This document shows positions 47,859 through 59,726 of a stretch of 64,000 bases of DNA, in pieces (within the stretch, counting starts at the first letter, position 1; the number at the start of each line of letters is the position of its first letter). The notes beneath the pieces were generated by a model. It was given only the letters and a program-made list of their open reading frames with translations, had not been told where the DNA came from and did no database searches. A program made the position numbers and the translations under genes. The stretch is from Lunularia cruciata (taxonomy: Eukaryota > Streptophyta > Marchantiopsida > Lunulariales > Lunulariaceae), in NCBI GenBank assembly GCA_948567375.1, contig OX419758.1:47631473-47695472 (forward strand), read 5' to 3'.

Positions 47859-48948
47859 TCCCTTGAATTTACTCCGCAATAGATTTAGCTCTTAATTTTT
47901 TCGTCCTTTATATCCAATTGTATTTATCTGACTGCCATATATACACTCAAAACCCACCTCAGATCGATTCCACGGAAGTTGTTGCTACAAAGCTACACGC
48001 TGTGAAAACAAGGTCGATCGCATTCCAGTGATGGGTCGAAGTAACGATATCATTTTTGCCCCGGGGTTACGATGCCATTAGACTGCTTCCAAGGATTTCT
48101 TAATGATCAGGATCGTTGAAACAGTCTAAGTAGTCTCTTGGTTCAGAATGGGGGGGAAGGGGGAAGAAAATTATTGGAGCTATAATTCCTAGAGTAATAC
48201 AACTTATCTTCAGATTCAGAGACTGCTACTCAAATCTACCTAACCTTTGGGTGCCACATGCATGTGGCAGGGATTCTGAATGACGGAGGAGAGAAAAGAA
48301 ACTGAGAAAGTCCGTCAAAATTTTCTTATACCCACGAGCGGATGTGAACTAATCGTCGAGATGTCATAATCTACAGTTCAGAATGTCTCTCTTTGTATAT
48401 ATCCAGCAGTGCCATCAACATGGAAGCAGTTTGTCTCAGTCACGCACTCATCCATCAGTGGGAACGAACATCTGCTGTCTTGACGCGAGGGAACCTAAGA
48501 TAATGTACCTATCAAACTTGAATAACATGAAGTTGGTGGAGCCAGAAAGAATTCTCTTCATCTGCTTTAAGCCCAACCGGCAAATGGTGACTTTCGTCTC
48601 GTCATTAGTATCTTGAATTCTAGAAGCAAATCAACAGAGCGGTAAAATAGGCACTTCATTTCCAACCAAGCCTCAGCAACTACGCTGATTGTAGAGACGA
48701 AATAAACTACCGTGAAGTATGTCGCAGAACGTCGTGGACGAAGTGATACCTGGCTGTAGTTAGTGATGTTGATTGGAGACTTGTCAAACCAGCAGTGAAC
48801 TCAAATGTACCTAAAATTCCGAGATATGCTACGCTGGTTCTTGGGATAAGCATCTTCCAATCTTCGGTCCTTCGATATCGTACACATGCAAAAAATTTAT
48901 CCTAAGTGTCCAAATAAATACTCATTGAAAGATAATCTATAATTCCAC
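47859..48948. other. Intergenic region between convergent genes
   Basis: Holds the 3' ends of the methyltransferase gene (+) and the PITP-DUF547 gene (-). No supportable gene; the 77-codon open stretch at 48383-48616 (+) has no recognisable motif and probably lies in the 3' UTR of the minus gene. AATAAA-like signals are present, but I cannot choose among them. Confidence 0.5.
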
Positions 48949-50470
48949 TTATGTGGAGCAATTGCCACCTGGCGCAACCGTCTCGAAAAGATACCTGAAA
49001 CTCCAATCATACGTTACAATGGCCAGCCTTTTTTTCCCTTTCTTCTTTTCAAGGCATTCCTGTACTACTATCCGCTTTTCAACCGGCAGCTGCAAGGCTA
49101 CCCACTCTACAAGCGACTTCGCGTTACTTGAGAAGTCCCGGGCATACCACTGCAGTATCTTTGGAATAATCACTCTCTTATGTCGAGTGAAACCAATGTG
49201 TGCGGATAAAAAATCTCTACAGGCCCCCTGCAGCTCTGTCCGAACGTTTTTGGCGGTATACGTTCTCACCTACACTCAATAGACGAGGAGAATCAATGTA
49301 CTGGATTCAAGGACGTGTTCGGTTTCTTCTTTCCGTCGAAAATGCAAAGCGCAAAAGTGAGAACAGTATGGAAGGGATTGCACGAAAACTTACCATCGGC
49401 GAAGAATGACTACCACAACAGAGAGCAAAGCTAACGAGAGGTTCAGGACGATCAAGAGCGTATGCTTGACGTGCGTCATGTTTTTTATACTTTTGAACAG
49501 GCAGGAGACTGGCCTGAAACCCACATGAATAAACAGGTAAAAGGTCTTGAAAATTCACGACGCTCTACCTATACAGGAGCAAGTTGTCTGCGTACCCCAA
49601 AAAGATCAACAACAATAAATTGATTGAAATTACGGAAAACATCTCTGTAGCGACTTCTCCTGACTGCGAACGTGCAAGGGCCACCAGTTTGATAAACTTT
49701 CTCTAGACTTCTCTACAAGAAAATCCAGGCTTTTCCTTGAAAAAAACCCAACCGGGAAAGAGATGGAAACTGACCAAAGCAGGCCGATAGGAGCAGGCAC
49801 GCAAAATGGAATGTTCAATAGCGAGAGCACTGAAAAGATGTCCGCCAACAATGTACGCGGACTGGACCGAAGATACACATCGAAGAGCAGGAAGACACAT
49901 GATTATTCTTCAGAAGTAGAACACGAGAGAACTACAGTTTACGGTCAGGCATGCAAGTTACATTTTATCGGATAATATGGAAAAATGGATTCTACTGCTT
50001 AAGACCTTGTGAAGTGAGAAAAAGGCGACCGCGTAGAGAACACGAAGGATGGGAAGACCCCATCAAGCCGTAAAAGGGGGAAACCTTGTGAAGTTATGAT
50101 ATGGGAAATATTCTTTTCGTTTCTACTGAAAAAGGAAGCTCATTGTGGAAAGCATGTCTGAAAGCGAATGCTGTGTGCGACGTACCTTATGCATTATAGT
50201 AATCCGTTTGTAATGGCTCCATGGTATTCCACGCACCATGTAGGCCTGTGGACACAAACCACCCACTAACGCATTAATTTTCGCCAGATGTCATTATTTG
50301 TTATTGAGGTTGCAGGAACTTGTGCTGGTACAAGGAGAAACTGGAGTTGGAAATGGATTACGACCGTTACATGCATCATGAGAGAGTTGTACACGTTTAT
50401 CCAAAATGCCAGGCGTTGTTCATGGGCCATGTCGCGTGGATCCACGTGCTGCAAGCTTTCCACTAGAGCT
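48949..50470 (-). other. DUF547 domain, last five exons
   Basis: Hallmarks in order: LAFWINVYNSLMMH (exon 50470-50371), AYMVRGIPWSHYKR (50245-50186), YIVGGHLFSALAIEHSILRA (49861-49775), LDRPEPLVSFALCCGSHSSP (49513-49394), then VRTYTAKNVRTEL and VIIPKILQWYARDF (49269-48949), stop at 48949. DUF547 occurs C-terminally in many plant proteins, usually after a leucine-zipper (MIP1-type) region; its biochemical role is unknown. The exon before it (51038-50641) has PNELSEEMVRSISLLYLRYA, the typical lead-in to DUF547. Confidence 0.9.
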
Positions 50471-53400
50471 CTGAAGACAAAAACTAAGCAAATTTGTGAA
50501 TAACAAGTGGATGGTGAATTCTTCGTAAGAGAGTTACTGAAAAGATGCTAGAATTTCGTGGTTATAGACGCTTAAAGAGAATATGAAGAAAATATAATTA
50601 ACAAATTCTTGGTGTCAGAGGGCCTAGCAGGTTAACGTACTTGAAGTGCCTGTACAAAGCTTCGTATTCCTTGAGCTTTTCTTCTTCAGGTGCAAAAGTA
50701 ACCTCGACACACTTTGAATAAGAACCGACATCCCATGACTCTCGCATTCTGTATGGATCATGCAAACGCGCGGGTGTTGAACTCTGAAGCTTATCCTCGG
50801 ACTCCTGCATATCCACAGCAGACGAGAAACTCCGGCTCCTCCTCCTCACATACGGTAAACAGTGCCTTCGGCTAATTGGTGGAGCAGAATATGAGAGTGT
50901 CTCCGCATAACGGAGATAGAGCAAAGAAATTGACCTAACCATCTCCTCGGAGAGCTCATTGGGCCGCACACTTAACTTCTTCCGAGCTGATCCATGTGAG
51001 ATATTTCCAACCAATTTCGCAGGGAGCGTTGTAAATTCCTGAACAGATATATAACATATCTATTAACTGCATCAAAACTTGTCCCCAAAACGAGCTTCTC
51101 AATTCATATTGTAGTTACATGGCCACAGTAAAAAAGCAAGGTGTCCATTAAACCACTAAAGCATGATATGAGCAGTTACTATAAACGAACTCTTTAATTC
51201 CGATCTAGTTTAATATGAAACTACGGTTGAGAACCGTAGTGAAGACTACCGGTAGTCTTCACTTTCAGGAACCGAATGTCATGATAAAAGATCAAAATAT
51301 CATTTAAATAAAGTTTCTCTCTAAAAGGAATTTTGACAGAGGCTTCACGAAGGTGGAATATCGTCTAGATAACTTATTGCATGGTTGATATACAATCACT
51401 CCAGAAAAAAAAATCTTCGGCACTTAAAACCCAATCGCTTGGACAATGATGTTTCTTGAATGTTAGATATTTATTGTCATTGGCCATCGGCATAAAGGCC
51501 TGAAAAGAGCAGTTGAGAGAGACTGATGTGTATGCCTGGCATACCATGGTATATACATATACTACTCTGCGTTTTTGCTGGTTGACAGTTCCTTTACTCA
51601 GAGAACAGATGCTTTCCTGATTTCTGTAACAACAGTAGCTATGACGAGTCTACCATCTGACTCATAGGATTCAATTTGTCGTTCTTCCATATCTACAACA
51701 ATCGAAAATCTGATGTGGCTTGTTCAATTCCCTATCTTGCAAATTCGAGAAGAACCTATATCTTGAATTCAAGGCTTCTCCACCTACTCATTTCTCTAGC
51801 TTCACCGAATTAGCGGAATCGAATTCAAAGCAAAATCTGCGGTGAACCAAGTCTTCCCATGAACCATCCTTAAGGTGCCTTTGACCCTGAGTTTTCAAAT
51901 GATACATTATTCACTGGCATACTTGAGAGCCAGGTATCTCATGCTGGCACCGAAAGACTTTTTCACACGAGAATCTGAATAGAGACCTACTTTCTTTAAG
52001 TTATCCCTGTACCAGACTATTCTGGAGAACCTTTCATGTCTCACGAACTAGATGAGAGAAATTTAATTGATTGGTCACAAGTTCATACTATATTAGTGAC
52101 TCTCGGAGCATCTAACGTGGACACACCACAGCTCTTATGTAGAGTCATACCCGCTGGTTAGTCATTGGATCCCAATACCAGATGTTCCTGGCATCCATAT
52201 CCCAGGAATTGAACAAACTGTTTTGAGGTTTGTACAGCGGCACCAACTCCTTAGAGCAAATTGCTAGTTTTGCAACGTGCATCAACAAGCATAAGTACGA
52301 GTCCTTTACTGGCACTTCTACTTGATCATTCTTGTGAAGGTACATGTCCTTCTGCGCAGCAGTGAGTCTTGCTCCAAACACCACATCACACACGTGGAAG
52401 AACTTCCCTGGTATAACTGATGAAACATAGAGGTTTGACCAATAAATCATCTGATATACTCTCTTGAAACGACGAGCTTCAACTCCCCTCAAGATAAGGA
52501 CTATGGTTTCCATGAAAAAACTTCTTCATGTCTAGGGTCATATAGGTGCAACTAAGCCTATGCCTGCGAGTGGTCGTAGTAAGCGTGCACACAAACCCAA
52601 GTTAACTATATAAAAAAGTTACGAGAAAAGGAGACCGGATGCCTGAACACAACCGGAGGCAGGGAAATCTCGGTGAATCCTGGAAAACGGATTTAATTTT
52701 GGCAGAAACCGGAAACTCCTGACATTAATGAACTCACTCATGACAATGCACACGATATAGTTTATGCACAGCTTGAGGGAAGGTTTTAGACGAAGAGCAA
52801 TGTCAAGAAAAGGGTTCTAGATTTCTCTGACCTGGCATAAGGTTCCACTCCAGGCATAAAGTTCCAGCTGGTTCCTAGCTCGAAGAAGGAAATACTGAAG
52901 CAAGATATACTTCACATATACCGGGACATTCATGAAGGAACTGAGACCTCCTTTTAATTGTATGCTTTCTAGAAGTAGAAAAGATCAGTGTCCATCTTAG
53001 TTTCGTGTGTCCAACTTTTATCTGATTATACGTTCGTTGAGTTCATACAAGTTAGAAGTTTTCTACTGTTAATGAGGAGAGAAGAAGTGAACGACCTCAT
53101 ACCTGGCTATTCTCCAGTGAGTAATCTGGCAAAGAATTCAATATTCTGTAGCTTGATTTACTCCTCACTTTAGACAAAGGTGCCGATGACATGTGGATGT
53201 CTTCAAAAGAGCTATTCAGCTCTTCCAGCCAGGATGGACCCTGCAGACAGAATTCTGAATATTTTGAACTTACGAAATATTGTGACCCAGTTTCACAGCA
53301 CTCCGAAGAAAATAATGAAGCACAAAAATTCAGAACCTTGCAGTCTTGGACTTCACTATTCATAAAACGATCTACGCAAAACCACTTTTTGGAGGGACGG

Positions 53401-56400
53401 AGACGCCCGGGGAAAAAAACCAATGGGCTGGGAAATTCGCCAAAGCTTACAGGAAAGAACTGCTGGATCAGAAAATCAGTCATTTACAAATCGAATTGTT
53501 TGCTAGATCCCTAGCTCTAAGGTCAGTAGTAGGTGAAGCTAACAAAAAACCTGGATTGAAATTCTTTTCCATGAGAAAATTTATGGAAAGCGACCGGCTG
53601 AACGGCATTTAGATTTACAACAAGCAGGAAGCAAGAGACGCCATGTAACATATTCGTACCCGTTGATGTAAACATCGGCTGTCTACTCTGACTTCAGGTG
53701 TCCGTGGAGTTCGTGGTGTCTGCTCAGTAATAACCTTTGTTACAGCCACTGGACTCGTCTGAGAGCTTGATTCTCGCTCCAAATCTCTGTCTTCTGAAAT
53801 TGGTGTGATTGTTGTCTTAGTATAGGGACCTCCACGTAAGCTCACAGTATTCACAGCACTAGCATACTGCCTTGCATGTTGTCTTAGTCGACGGGTGATG
53901 TGAAACTGCAAAGCAAAAAAGTTAAAGCAGCATATATCAGCAATTTTGTTCTCCAGTTGATTGGACACCCGACCTGCTAATACCTAACACTCCTATAACA
54001 CCTTACACGTCCTGTGCAACACATTTAATGACCATGGTATAATTCGTTCCTGTCTTCAGATACTAGACTAAAGTCTCAACAAGTTGAGGTAAATAGTCCC
54101 TTGAACCGTCTGACAGTCTTGATTCCGGGTACAGCAACCCATTCTTCTGAGGTCAGATAATCAAGTTTATATGATGTCTCTAACCTCGGCAAAGCAATTG
54201 TCGCAGAAATACTCGTTGCAAGTTTGACATATGATCTCCGCTTGTTTGAAAGCCTTGGTTCTTGCTTCGCATACTGCACAGCTGGGTGGAAAGTTCCATA
54301 TTAGAAATATTAAAACGAGAACCTAAGTGACAGGATAGCGGGTTTAGCGAAGTTGAAGGAAATATAATCATTTCTTTGCTACATTATGTGAAACAGACAT
54401 AACATTTTTAAATTGAGGAGGACTGAAATTTTTAAGTCAATCCTTTCTCGTTCTGATCATGGGAATGGGGCAAAGTATTTTCGCACGTTGAACCTCTTCA
54501 CCACGTCTGACAGATCTTTGCCCATTTTGTAGGGTTATACGAAAGTACTAGCGGAAGTGTAGAACTTGTTTTCCTTTTAATTCGAGTTCATGGAAGTACC
54601 TGTCGGATGCTGTAATTATCTGCAAGCTAAGGCGTTCCCTGGAGATGTCTGCAGTAAAAGCAATTTGAACGAGCTTGTCGTAACGGAGTCGAGAGGAAGT
54701 ATATCTTGATCCAGATGATTAATCAAGAGTTGAAACCCAAATAAACTGGAACAATTGTGGTAAAGAACTACTTGAGGAAATCCACTCGTGGATGAACTCC
54801 TATAGGTGAGCATTCATACCTGATATGAGGCTCTCGCCGAACTCCTCGGCCTCTTGAGTAACCCATTCCATCTACGCATCAAGTTTTTATAAGCGTCATT
54901 ATATTTTGGTTTTCCTAAAGATTAGAACTTTGATAAATCAAGTTGAAAAGTATCGCAATCTAAAAGAAGTAGCAGATAATCACCGTTGCCTCGAAAAATT
55001 CCACTTCAACATCACTGTTGTCACTCTCATCAGTGGCCTTCAAATATTCGTCATCTGTTTCTACTACAAATTCCATTCCTGTGTTTGGATCGATAATAGG
55101 AGGTTGTTTTACGATTTCCTTCAGTATTCTCCGGCCTTCTTCTTCCCGTGCACAAATCTGGAGAAAGCCAGGGAGTAGAACGGACGATATTTTGGACGAG
55201 AATGTCAAATGTCTGCCTGGTACTTGAGCTGTGAAACATTTTCTCCTCAGCTGTAACTGGATAACTATCTCACAAAAAGCACCCATTCTTGTACGCCCAT
55301 CACACTGTGTGGAGTTAAAAACAAGCGACAAGATAATAAGTTTCATACAAATCTTTGTAAGTTCTGAACTCGTATTTTAAAACATATACCTCTTCATAAG
55401 TGAGATCGTACCACTCATCGAGGTAGCAAAAGGCATTCCGATGTGTGAGCAGAACTATCTGCGCAAGTTGATCCATATCAGAGAATAGAGACTTAAGGAA
55501 ATTAAAACGAAGGTACTTCCCCACTATGATATCAGGTGACATAGAATTTGCAGTTTCTAGCGGGAATATAAGGACTGGCAAAGGACAGTTCTGGTTTTAT
55601 GGATAATTTTTGCTTGCTGAACCGGTCACGGGATGTGGATGCATTAATACATTCAACTTCCTCTCTCCATTAAAGGAAAGGAAAGCTTGCAAATCACCTA
55701 CCTGTCGAACCCCATTGAGCATGAGCTTCTCCAACCGATTCTGTACTCCCCAGTAGCTTCATTGCAAAACAAACAATGTAATCAATGTTCGATTTTTGAC
55801 CTGAGAACCTGAACAACTCTGCCAACACGATTCAAGTAAACTCTACTTGAAATTTCTCGAGTGTAGGATGTAGAACCTCTCTCTAAGCATGTGCTTGAAA
55901 TTCAGGTACAGCTAAAACTTCTATGTTCCGATATAGCTAGAAAGTTCTGCGATGTAACTTCACTTGTTTATCATCTTTTCAAATTACAGATGTTGAAGAT
56001 CACACAAACTTGAATCACAGGTCTCCTCCGTGAAACTAGGAAAAGGCTTGTGGTTTTGAACGAGCTATATCAAATTATTTCGCATCGCGAGCAATGAGTA
56101 ACCTACTTGGCCTCCACTCTCACCAGCTTGTACGCGCACATCATATTTTCTGCATTGTTTTGCCAACCACTTCGAAGTGGTCCCAACCTGCATTATTCAG
56201 AACAACGATTATTTACGTCATGCAAGTAATCAGAGTTAACCCACTTAATACATGTACACAAACTCTCTGAGCTACCACAAATCGTAGTATGAGTAGGCTT
56301 TGGGATCCCTCAATGCCTTAACTGTTCGGGTTATCTCAAGAACTTAACGAGTGGATAAAACTCAACAAGCAGGAAACTATTAAAATACACTGCAAGCAAT

Positions 56401-58284
56401 CCTATCCTTCAGTCTCTGTTCCAAACGATGAAACGTATGTGGCAAATGAAGAGACCGCCTGAAGTTTCAAACTTCTGTGTATGTAGGAATCATACCCGGT
56501 TCTGCTGGAGGTGAAAAGCTGAGGATCAAGTTTTGCCTGGTAATCTCTCTTGGCGACCTGTTGAAGGGGAAATGTCACGCTCTGTCAGTATATATCGGCG
56601 TTGGAACCACATGAAGTTTCTACCCTCATATATGATATCATTTATGTGGGTAGGAGAAACAACAGGGTTGTATCCAAGTACCTTGTCCATGGCAATGTCG
56701 ATCATATCGACCTTCCGAATTACTAATTCAGCTTCACTCAGCCCGTGTATATTCTCCGTTGACCCATCATCGTCCTCATGTAAAGTAATCATCTCTATTT
56801 TTAACTGCGTCACAGCAAAGATGTCCTTGAGAAGTCAAAACGTATTAGTTGTTCAACATGGGATTTGCTCACAAACAAAATTAAGTACAAATTGGACTGT
56901 ATGTTTACATGTCCACGGATATTTACGATCTAATGACAAGAAACGATGAATATGCTAAGTGGTATTGGTCTCTTGAGGAAAAGGATAAAGATTTAGCTAC
57001 ACTGTTGCTTGACCAAAACAGATGAAACATGATGTTACAGCTTTTGGAGGCTTTTAAAAACGACTGCAACCTTGTGAAAGAAAGGAACTGTCAGTACGGT
57101 GCGAATGTGCGGATAGGCCATCCACGTCTTCTCGTCAATCACAAGGGCACTTGAAGGAACCAGCTTGGTCACCTGCAACCAACATATTACTCTATATTTA
57201 TCGACATAAACGAAGAAGGTTTCATGAACACTAGACATGACTAAAGACTAATTGACCTCGTGCGGATCAGGTATAAATCTATCGAATTAACCTCACCCGC
57301 TGGTTCTTGCTCCATGACAATACAACTTTTGCTGCAATCTTTCACTGACCTGACGATTTAGCCTTTTCCCCAGATTGCATCATCCTCAAAGCACAATAAC
57401 ATTTATTACTTTTCCAGAATCAAGTATGTACATACCCAATCTGGTAGACGGTCTCCCAGCCTGTAGAGGCTGTGAGTGAAAATGCCTTCGCCATAGACCT
57501 CACTAACATAAGGTGCAGTTGAAACCAGCTTCAAGAATTATACATGCACACAATGTTAGGATTTGTTATGATGATTTCTTAGGAGTTCACAGCAATACGT
57601 ATAAGTGAAACATCAAATTGATGTTTTGAGCACAAATTTCTTGACAGCATGAGATGATTAATCGGGATGCAAGATTGGGTAGAAAGACACGGTGATATAA
57701 ATTAAGCCAAGGAGCAATTTCTGTTAGTGCTCTTCAAGCGCTAAAGCTCTAAAATTTAAACAGAGCATTGTTCTTGCTACCTAAGGACAGCATTGTAGAC
57801 CCAGATTTCTATTTTTGACAGGTCATGTCTAGCATAGTCTCGTTGGATGTAAACCTGGCCCCCTTGTCCTTCAGTTGTGTTGGCCTCATTTGTCTTCCAA
57901 TTCCCGTATCGCTGGCCTCTCTTGAATTCCTCAACTGTACGTCAATGAACACCTTTAGCAATAGGTTCAAGAAGTACATAGGAATCTAGAACCTGATTTT
58001 CATTAACTTGTGTGCTGTCTTTCAGAAGACATCGATAGGGATATGTATCTTTGAATCCCTTATCAAGCACTACGCCCTGTCCCCTCAATGTCCTGGGATA
58101 AGGTGGAGGTATTTGACATGAACGGCAGAAATCGAACCTTGAAAATGCCACTTTGTACAACTTGGCGCGAATGTAGGCTTACTGCAGCAAATACGAATTT
58201 ATTTTGAGCAGTATAGTACCACGCAGGCTAGTTACACTTACCTGTGATTGGCAGCGGTATCCGCATTTCTGTTATGTGAACCAT
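48949..58284 (-). CDS. PITP (START-type) - B-box-like - DUF547 multidomain protein, 24 exons
   Basis: My splice model, 5' to 3' on the minus strand: 58284-58242, 57934-57855, 57528-57436, 57172-57071, 56825-56682, 56557-56496, 56187-56107, 55756-55702, 55458-55390, 55304-55224, 55157-54984, 54871-54820, 54648-54600, 54281-54185, 53905-53660, 53240-53103, 52874-52832, 52500-52151, 51038-50641, 50470-50371, 50245-50186, 49861-49775, 49513-49394, 49269-48949. All junctions are GT-AG, every phase matches, total 3,045 nt (1,014 residues). Residues 1 to about 270 are a phosphatidylinositol transfer protein domain; about 360-410 a B-box-like zinc finger; about 410-520 a Ser/Thr-rich linker; about 520-650 unrecognised; about 655-1014 the DUF547 region. 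It probably acts at membranes, moving or sensing phosphoinositides. The exons at 52832-52874 and the 5' edge of 52500 are least certain. The START codon fits PITP N-termini (MVHITEMRIPLPIT). Confidence 0.8.
50016..50090. repeat. Dispersed motif, copy 1 (intron of PITP-DUF547 gene)
   Basis: GGCGACCGCGTAGAGAACAC followed by GAAGGATGGGAAGACCCCAT matches 60884-60925 with two substitutions and a 2-base indel. It is followed by CATCAAGCCGTAAAAGGGGG, which resembles sequence at about 44182 and 45957. It lies in the intron between exons 21 and 22. Confidence 0.75.
51221..51263. repeat. Tandem hairpin and 26-bp perfect palindrome in intron
   Basis: CTACGGTT-GAG-AACCGTAG (51221-51239, 8-bp stem) runs directly into a 26-bp perfect palindrome at 51238-51263 (half site AGTGAAGACTACC). 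They lie in the intron between exons 18 and 19 of the PITP-DUF547 gene. Confidence 0.9.
53876..54281 (-). other. B-box-like zinc finger assembled across an intron
   Basis: The exon 54281-54185 encodes CAVC, CQTC and YFCDNCFAE; the exon beginning at 53905 supplies FHITRRLRQH. Joined, the ligands read C-x2-C-x13-C-x2-C-x4-C-x2-C-x4-H-x7-H, close to B-box and related plant zinc fingers. The His pair appears only when these two exons are joined directly. Such fingers usually mediate protein contacts. A Ser/Thr-Pro-rich linker with TPRTPRTPE follows, a likely phosphorylation region. Confidence 0.7.
55390..58284 (-). other. PITP (IP_trans, START-like lipid transfer) domain, exons 1-9
   Basis: Matches to the PITP family in order: N-terminal MVHITEMRIPLPIT-VEEFKRGQRY; YGEGIFTHSLYRLGDRLPDW; VPSSALVIDEKTWMAYPHIR then TVPFF; IEMITLHEDDDGSTENIHGL and VDMIDIA; SSRTGLGPLRSGWQ; MMCAYKLVRVEANYWGVQNR; LLTHRNAFCYLDEWYDLT. 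PITPs exchange phosphatidylinositol and phosphatidylcholine between membranes. In animal PITP-alpha numbering (from memory), Thr59 is kept (FTHS) but Lys61 is Ser, Asn90 is Val (TVLTVP) and the membrane-docking Trp203-Trp204 pair is Tyr-Trp. Head-group specificity may therefore differ from classical PITPs. Exon joins reconstruct the domain without a gap. Confidence 0.88.
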
Positions 58285-59726
58285 TTTGAGGGAGAGCAAT
58301 GAGGCCCTGGCACGTTAAGAATGAATGTTCCAGATGCCTTGACCTGTTTTGCAACCTCCGTTGCTTCTCTATCAAAGGTTGAGTGTTCCTGGTACATCAC
58401 TGTCGAGTCTGAAGATATCGAATTCCCAGCAGCTACGATTAAGCTGCGTAGGCGGATTGACGATGCAGATCATAGCGACTCTTCAATTTCTTCAATTCCT
58501 CCCTCCTCCTGCCGCTAACAATTAAACCAATTCGCTGCGTCTCGTGACGAATTTTCTATAAAGTCCCAGTCTACTCACGAACTGACAACTTATACAGTTA
58601 CAAACGCAGATCCGGAGCAAAGTTTACTGCTATGAAGTTTGAAGTACCAGCTTGACGAGGAGGAATCTCCGTCAAATTGTTTCTCACTGACTCCAGAACT
58701 TTAAGTTCGTCGATCAAACCAATCTGGATCTGCAGCCCTGGATATGAACACCTCAAATGACCATCGAACCTGTCTGTAGGTCCTGAACCTGGTTATGATG
58801 CAAATTGTAATCCGCATATATCACCATCTGAACCGCATGAATTTCAGGGCCTCCCAGGCTTCTGACAGTGCTCATGTGTTCCGAATCGTAACCCGGTGTA
58901 ATGGAGATGTAGAAGAATGGACTGAGATTTCACCTAATGATCCTAACCTGCTAGCCCGATGAAGCCTCTCGAGAGAAGTTGCTGAAGAGACCAAGCTCAC
59001 CAGATTTAGCTTAAAACTCATCCGGAGAGCTTTCCAGTAGTAATTAGTACTCCTTTGACAGTTGTTTGCGAATCCAGTGCCAGAGCTCATCCACAGCGTA
59101 GTCCCGATGTTGCTGATCCGCAGTCCCCAAGTTTCAAGTGAGTTACAGCTTCCGAGCGCTAGGCAAGGATAGAGAGGTTGTCTACTGCATACTCTATATA
59201 TTATTACGGAAGAAGTTATGATACTCAATTCAGGAAGTAGAAAAGAGTTTAACCTGTGCTAGAAAACAACTCACTTCGAAGAGTCCACTTGGCCAGAGCA
59301 GCGTTCCACTCGAAAGAACGTTATCCCGTCCAATCTGTGACCGAGATCAACCTCACACTCTGCGCCTTTGTGAACTGAGAGTCGGTCCCAGGTTCTCCCA
59401 AAATTGTGAACTTTCTGTTTCGAAAAGGAATCCACCTAGTACAATATGCTTCCTGGCCAGACCATGTCAATTTTTCCTCAGCATGTTCGGTCTCCTACCA
59501 AGAGCAGAAGTCAATCTCGCTTCATAGATCAACTTCAACCAGTGCAGGAAACCAAAGCCATTTTACTCACAGGCCATCGCTCCGACAATAAAGACCACAA
59601 CCGGGAGCTGGAATTTGACTCTGTGACAGTTTAAGAAGCATGCATACAGGTAAAGGGCACAATAGTTGAAATTGAGAGGTGTTCATATTATCAAAGTGCA
59701 TTGCTTGATTACAGACCAAATTCCTC
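58285..59726 (-). other. Upstream region of the PITP-DUF547 gene; possible LRR relic
   Basis: No intact gene. The 5' UTR and promoter of the PITP-DUF547 gene should lie here. On the minus strand at about 59160-58650 there are leucine-rich-repeat-like phrases in order: LGSCNSLETWGLRISNIGTT, SATSLERLHRASRLGSLGEI and IGLIDELKVLESVRNNLTEI. Stops and frameshifts separate them. This may be a decayed LRR receptor fragment, but LRR-like phrases are easy to find by chance. Confidence 0.3.

Noticed and set aside
50041..50070. Similarity of GGATGGGAAGACC to the internal promoter region of 5S rRNA
   Set aside because: Only about a dozen bases agree and the rest of 5S rRNA is absent, so no RNA gene is called.
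53346..53612. 88-codon + strand ORF with protein-like composition (KAYRKELLDQKISHLQIELF)
   Set aside because: It lies antisense inside the intron between exons 15 and 16 of the minus-strand gene, with no start context, splice sites or recognised motif. Treated as chance.
54078..54142. Candidate exon KNGLLYPESRLSDGSRD between exons 14 and 15
   Set aside because: Including it needs a weak donor and destroys the zinc-finger His spacing that forms when exons 14 and 15 are joined directly.
54600..54704. Longer version of exon 13 beginning at 54704 (YTSSRLRYDKLVQIAF...)
   Set aside because: Its phase does not fit exon 12. The acceptor TTTTACTGCAG at 54649 has a better pyrimidine tract and restores the frame.
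55224..55304. IQ calmodulin-binding motif in IVIQLQLRRKCFTAQ
   Set aside because: The spacing of Ile-Gln and basic residues does not fit the IQxxxRGxxxR pattern, so it is left as ordinary sequence after the PITP domain.
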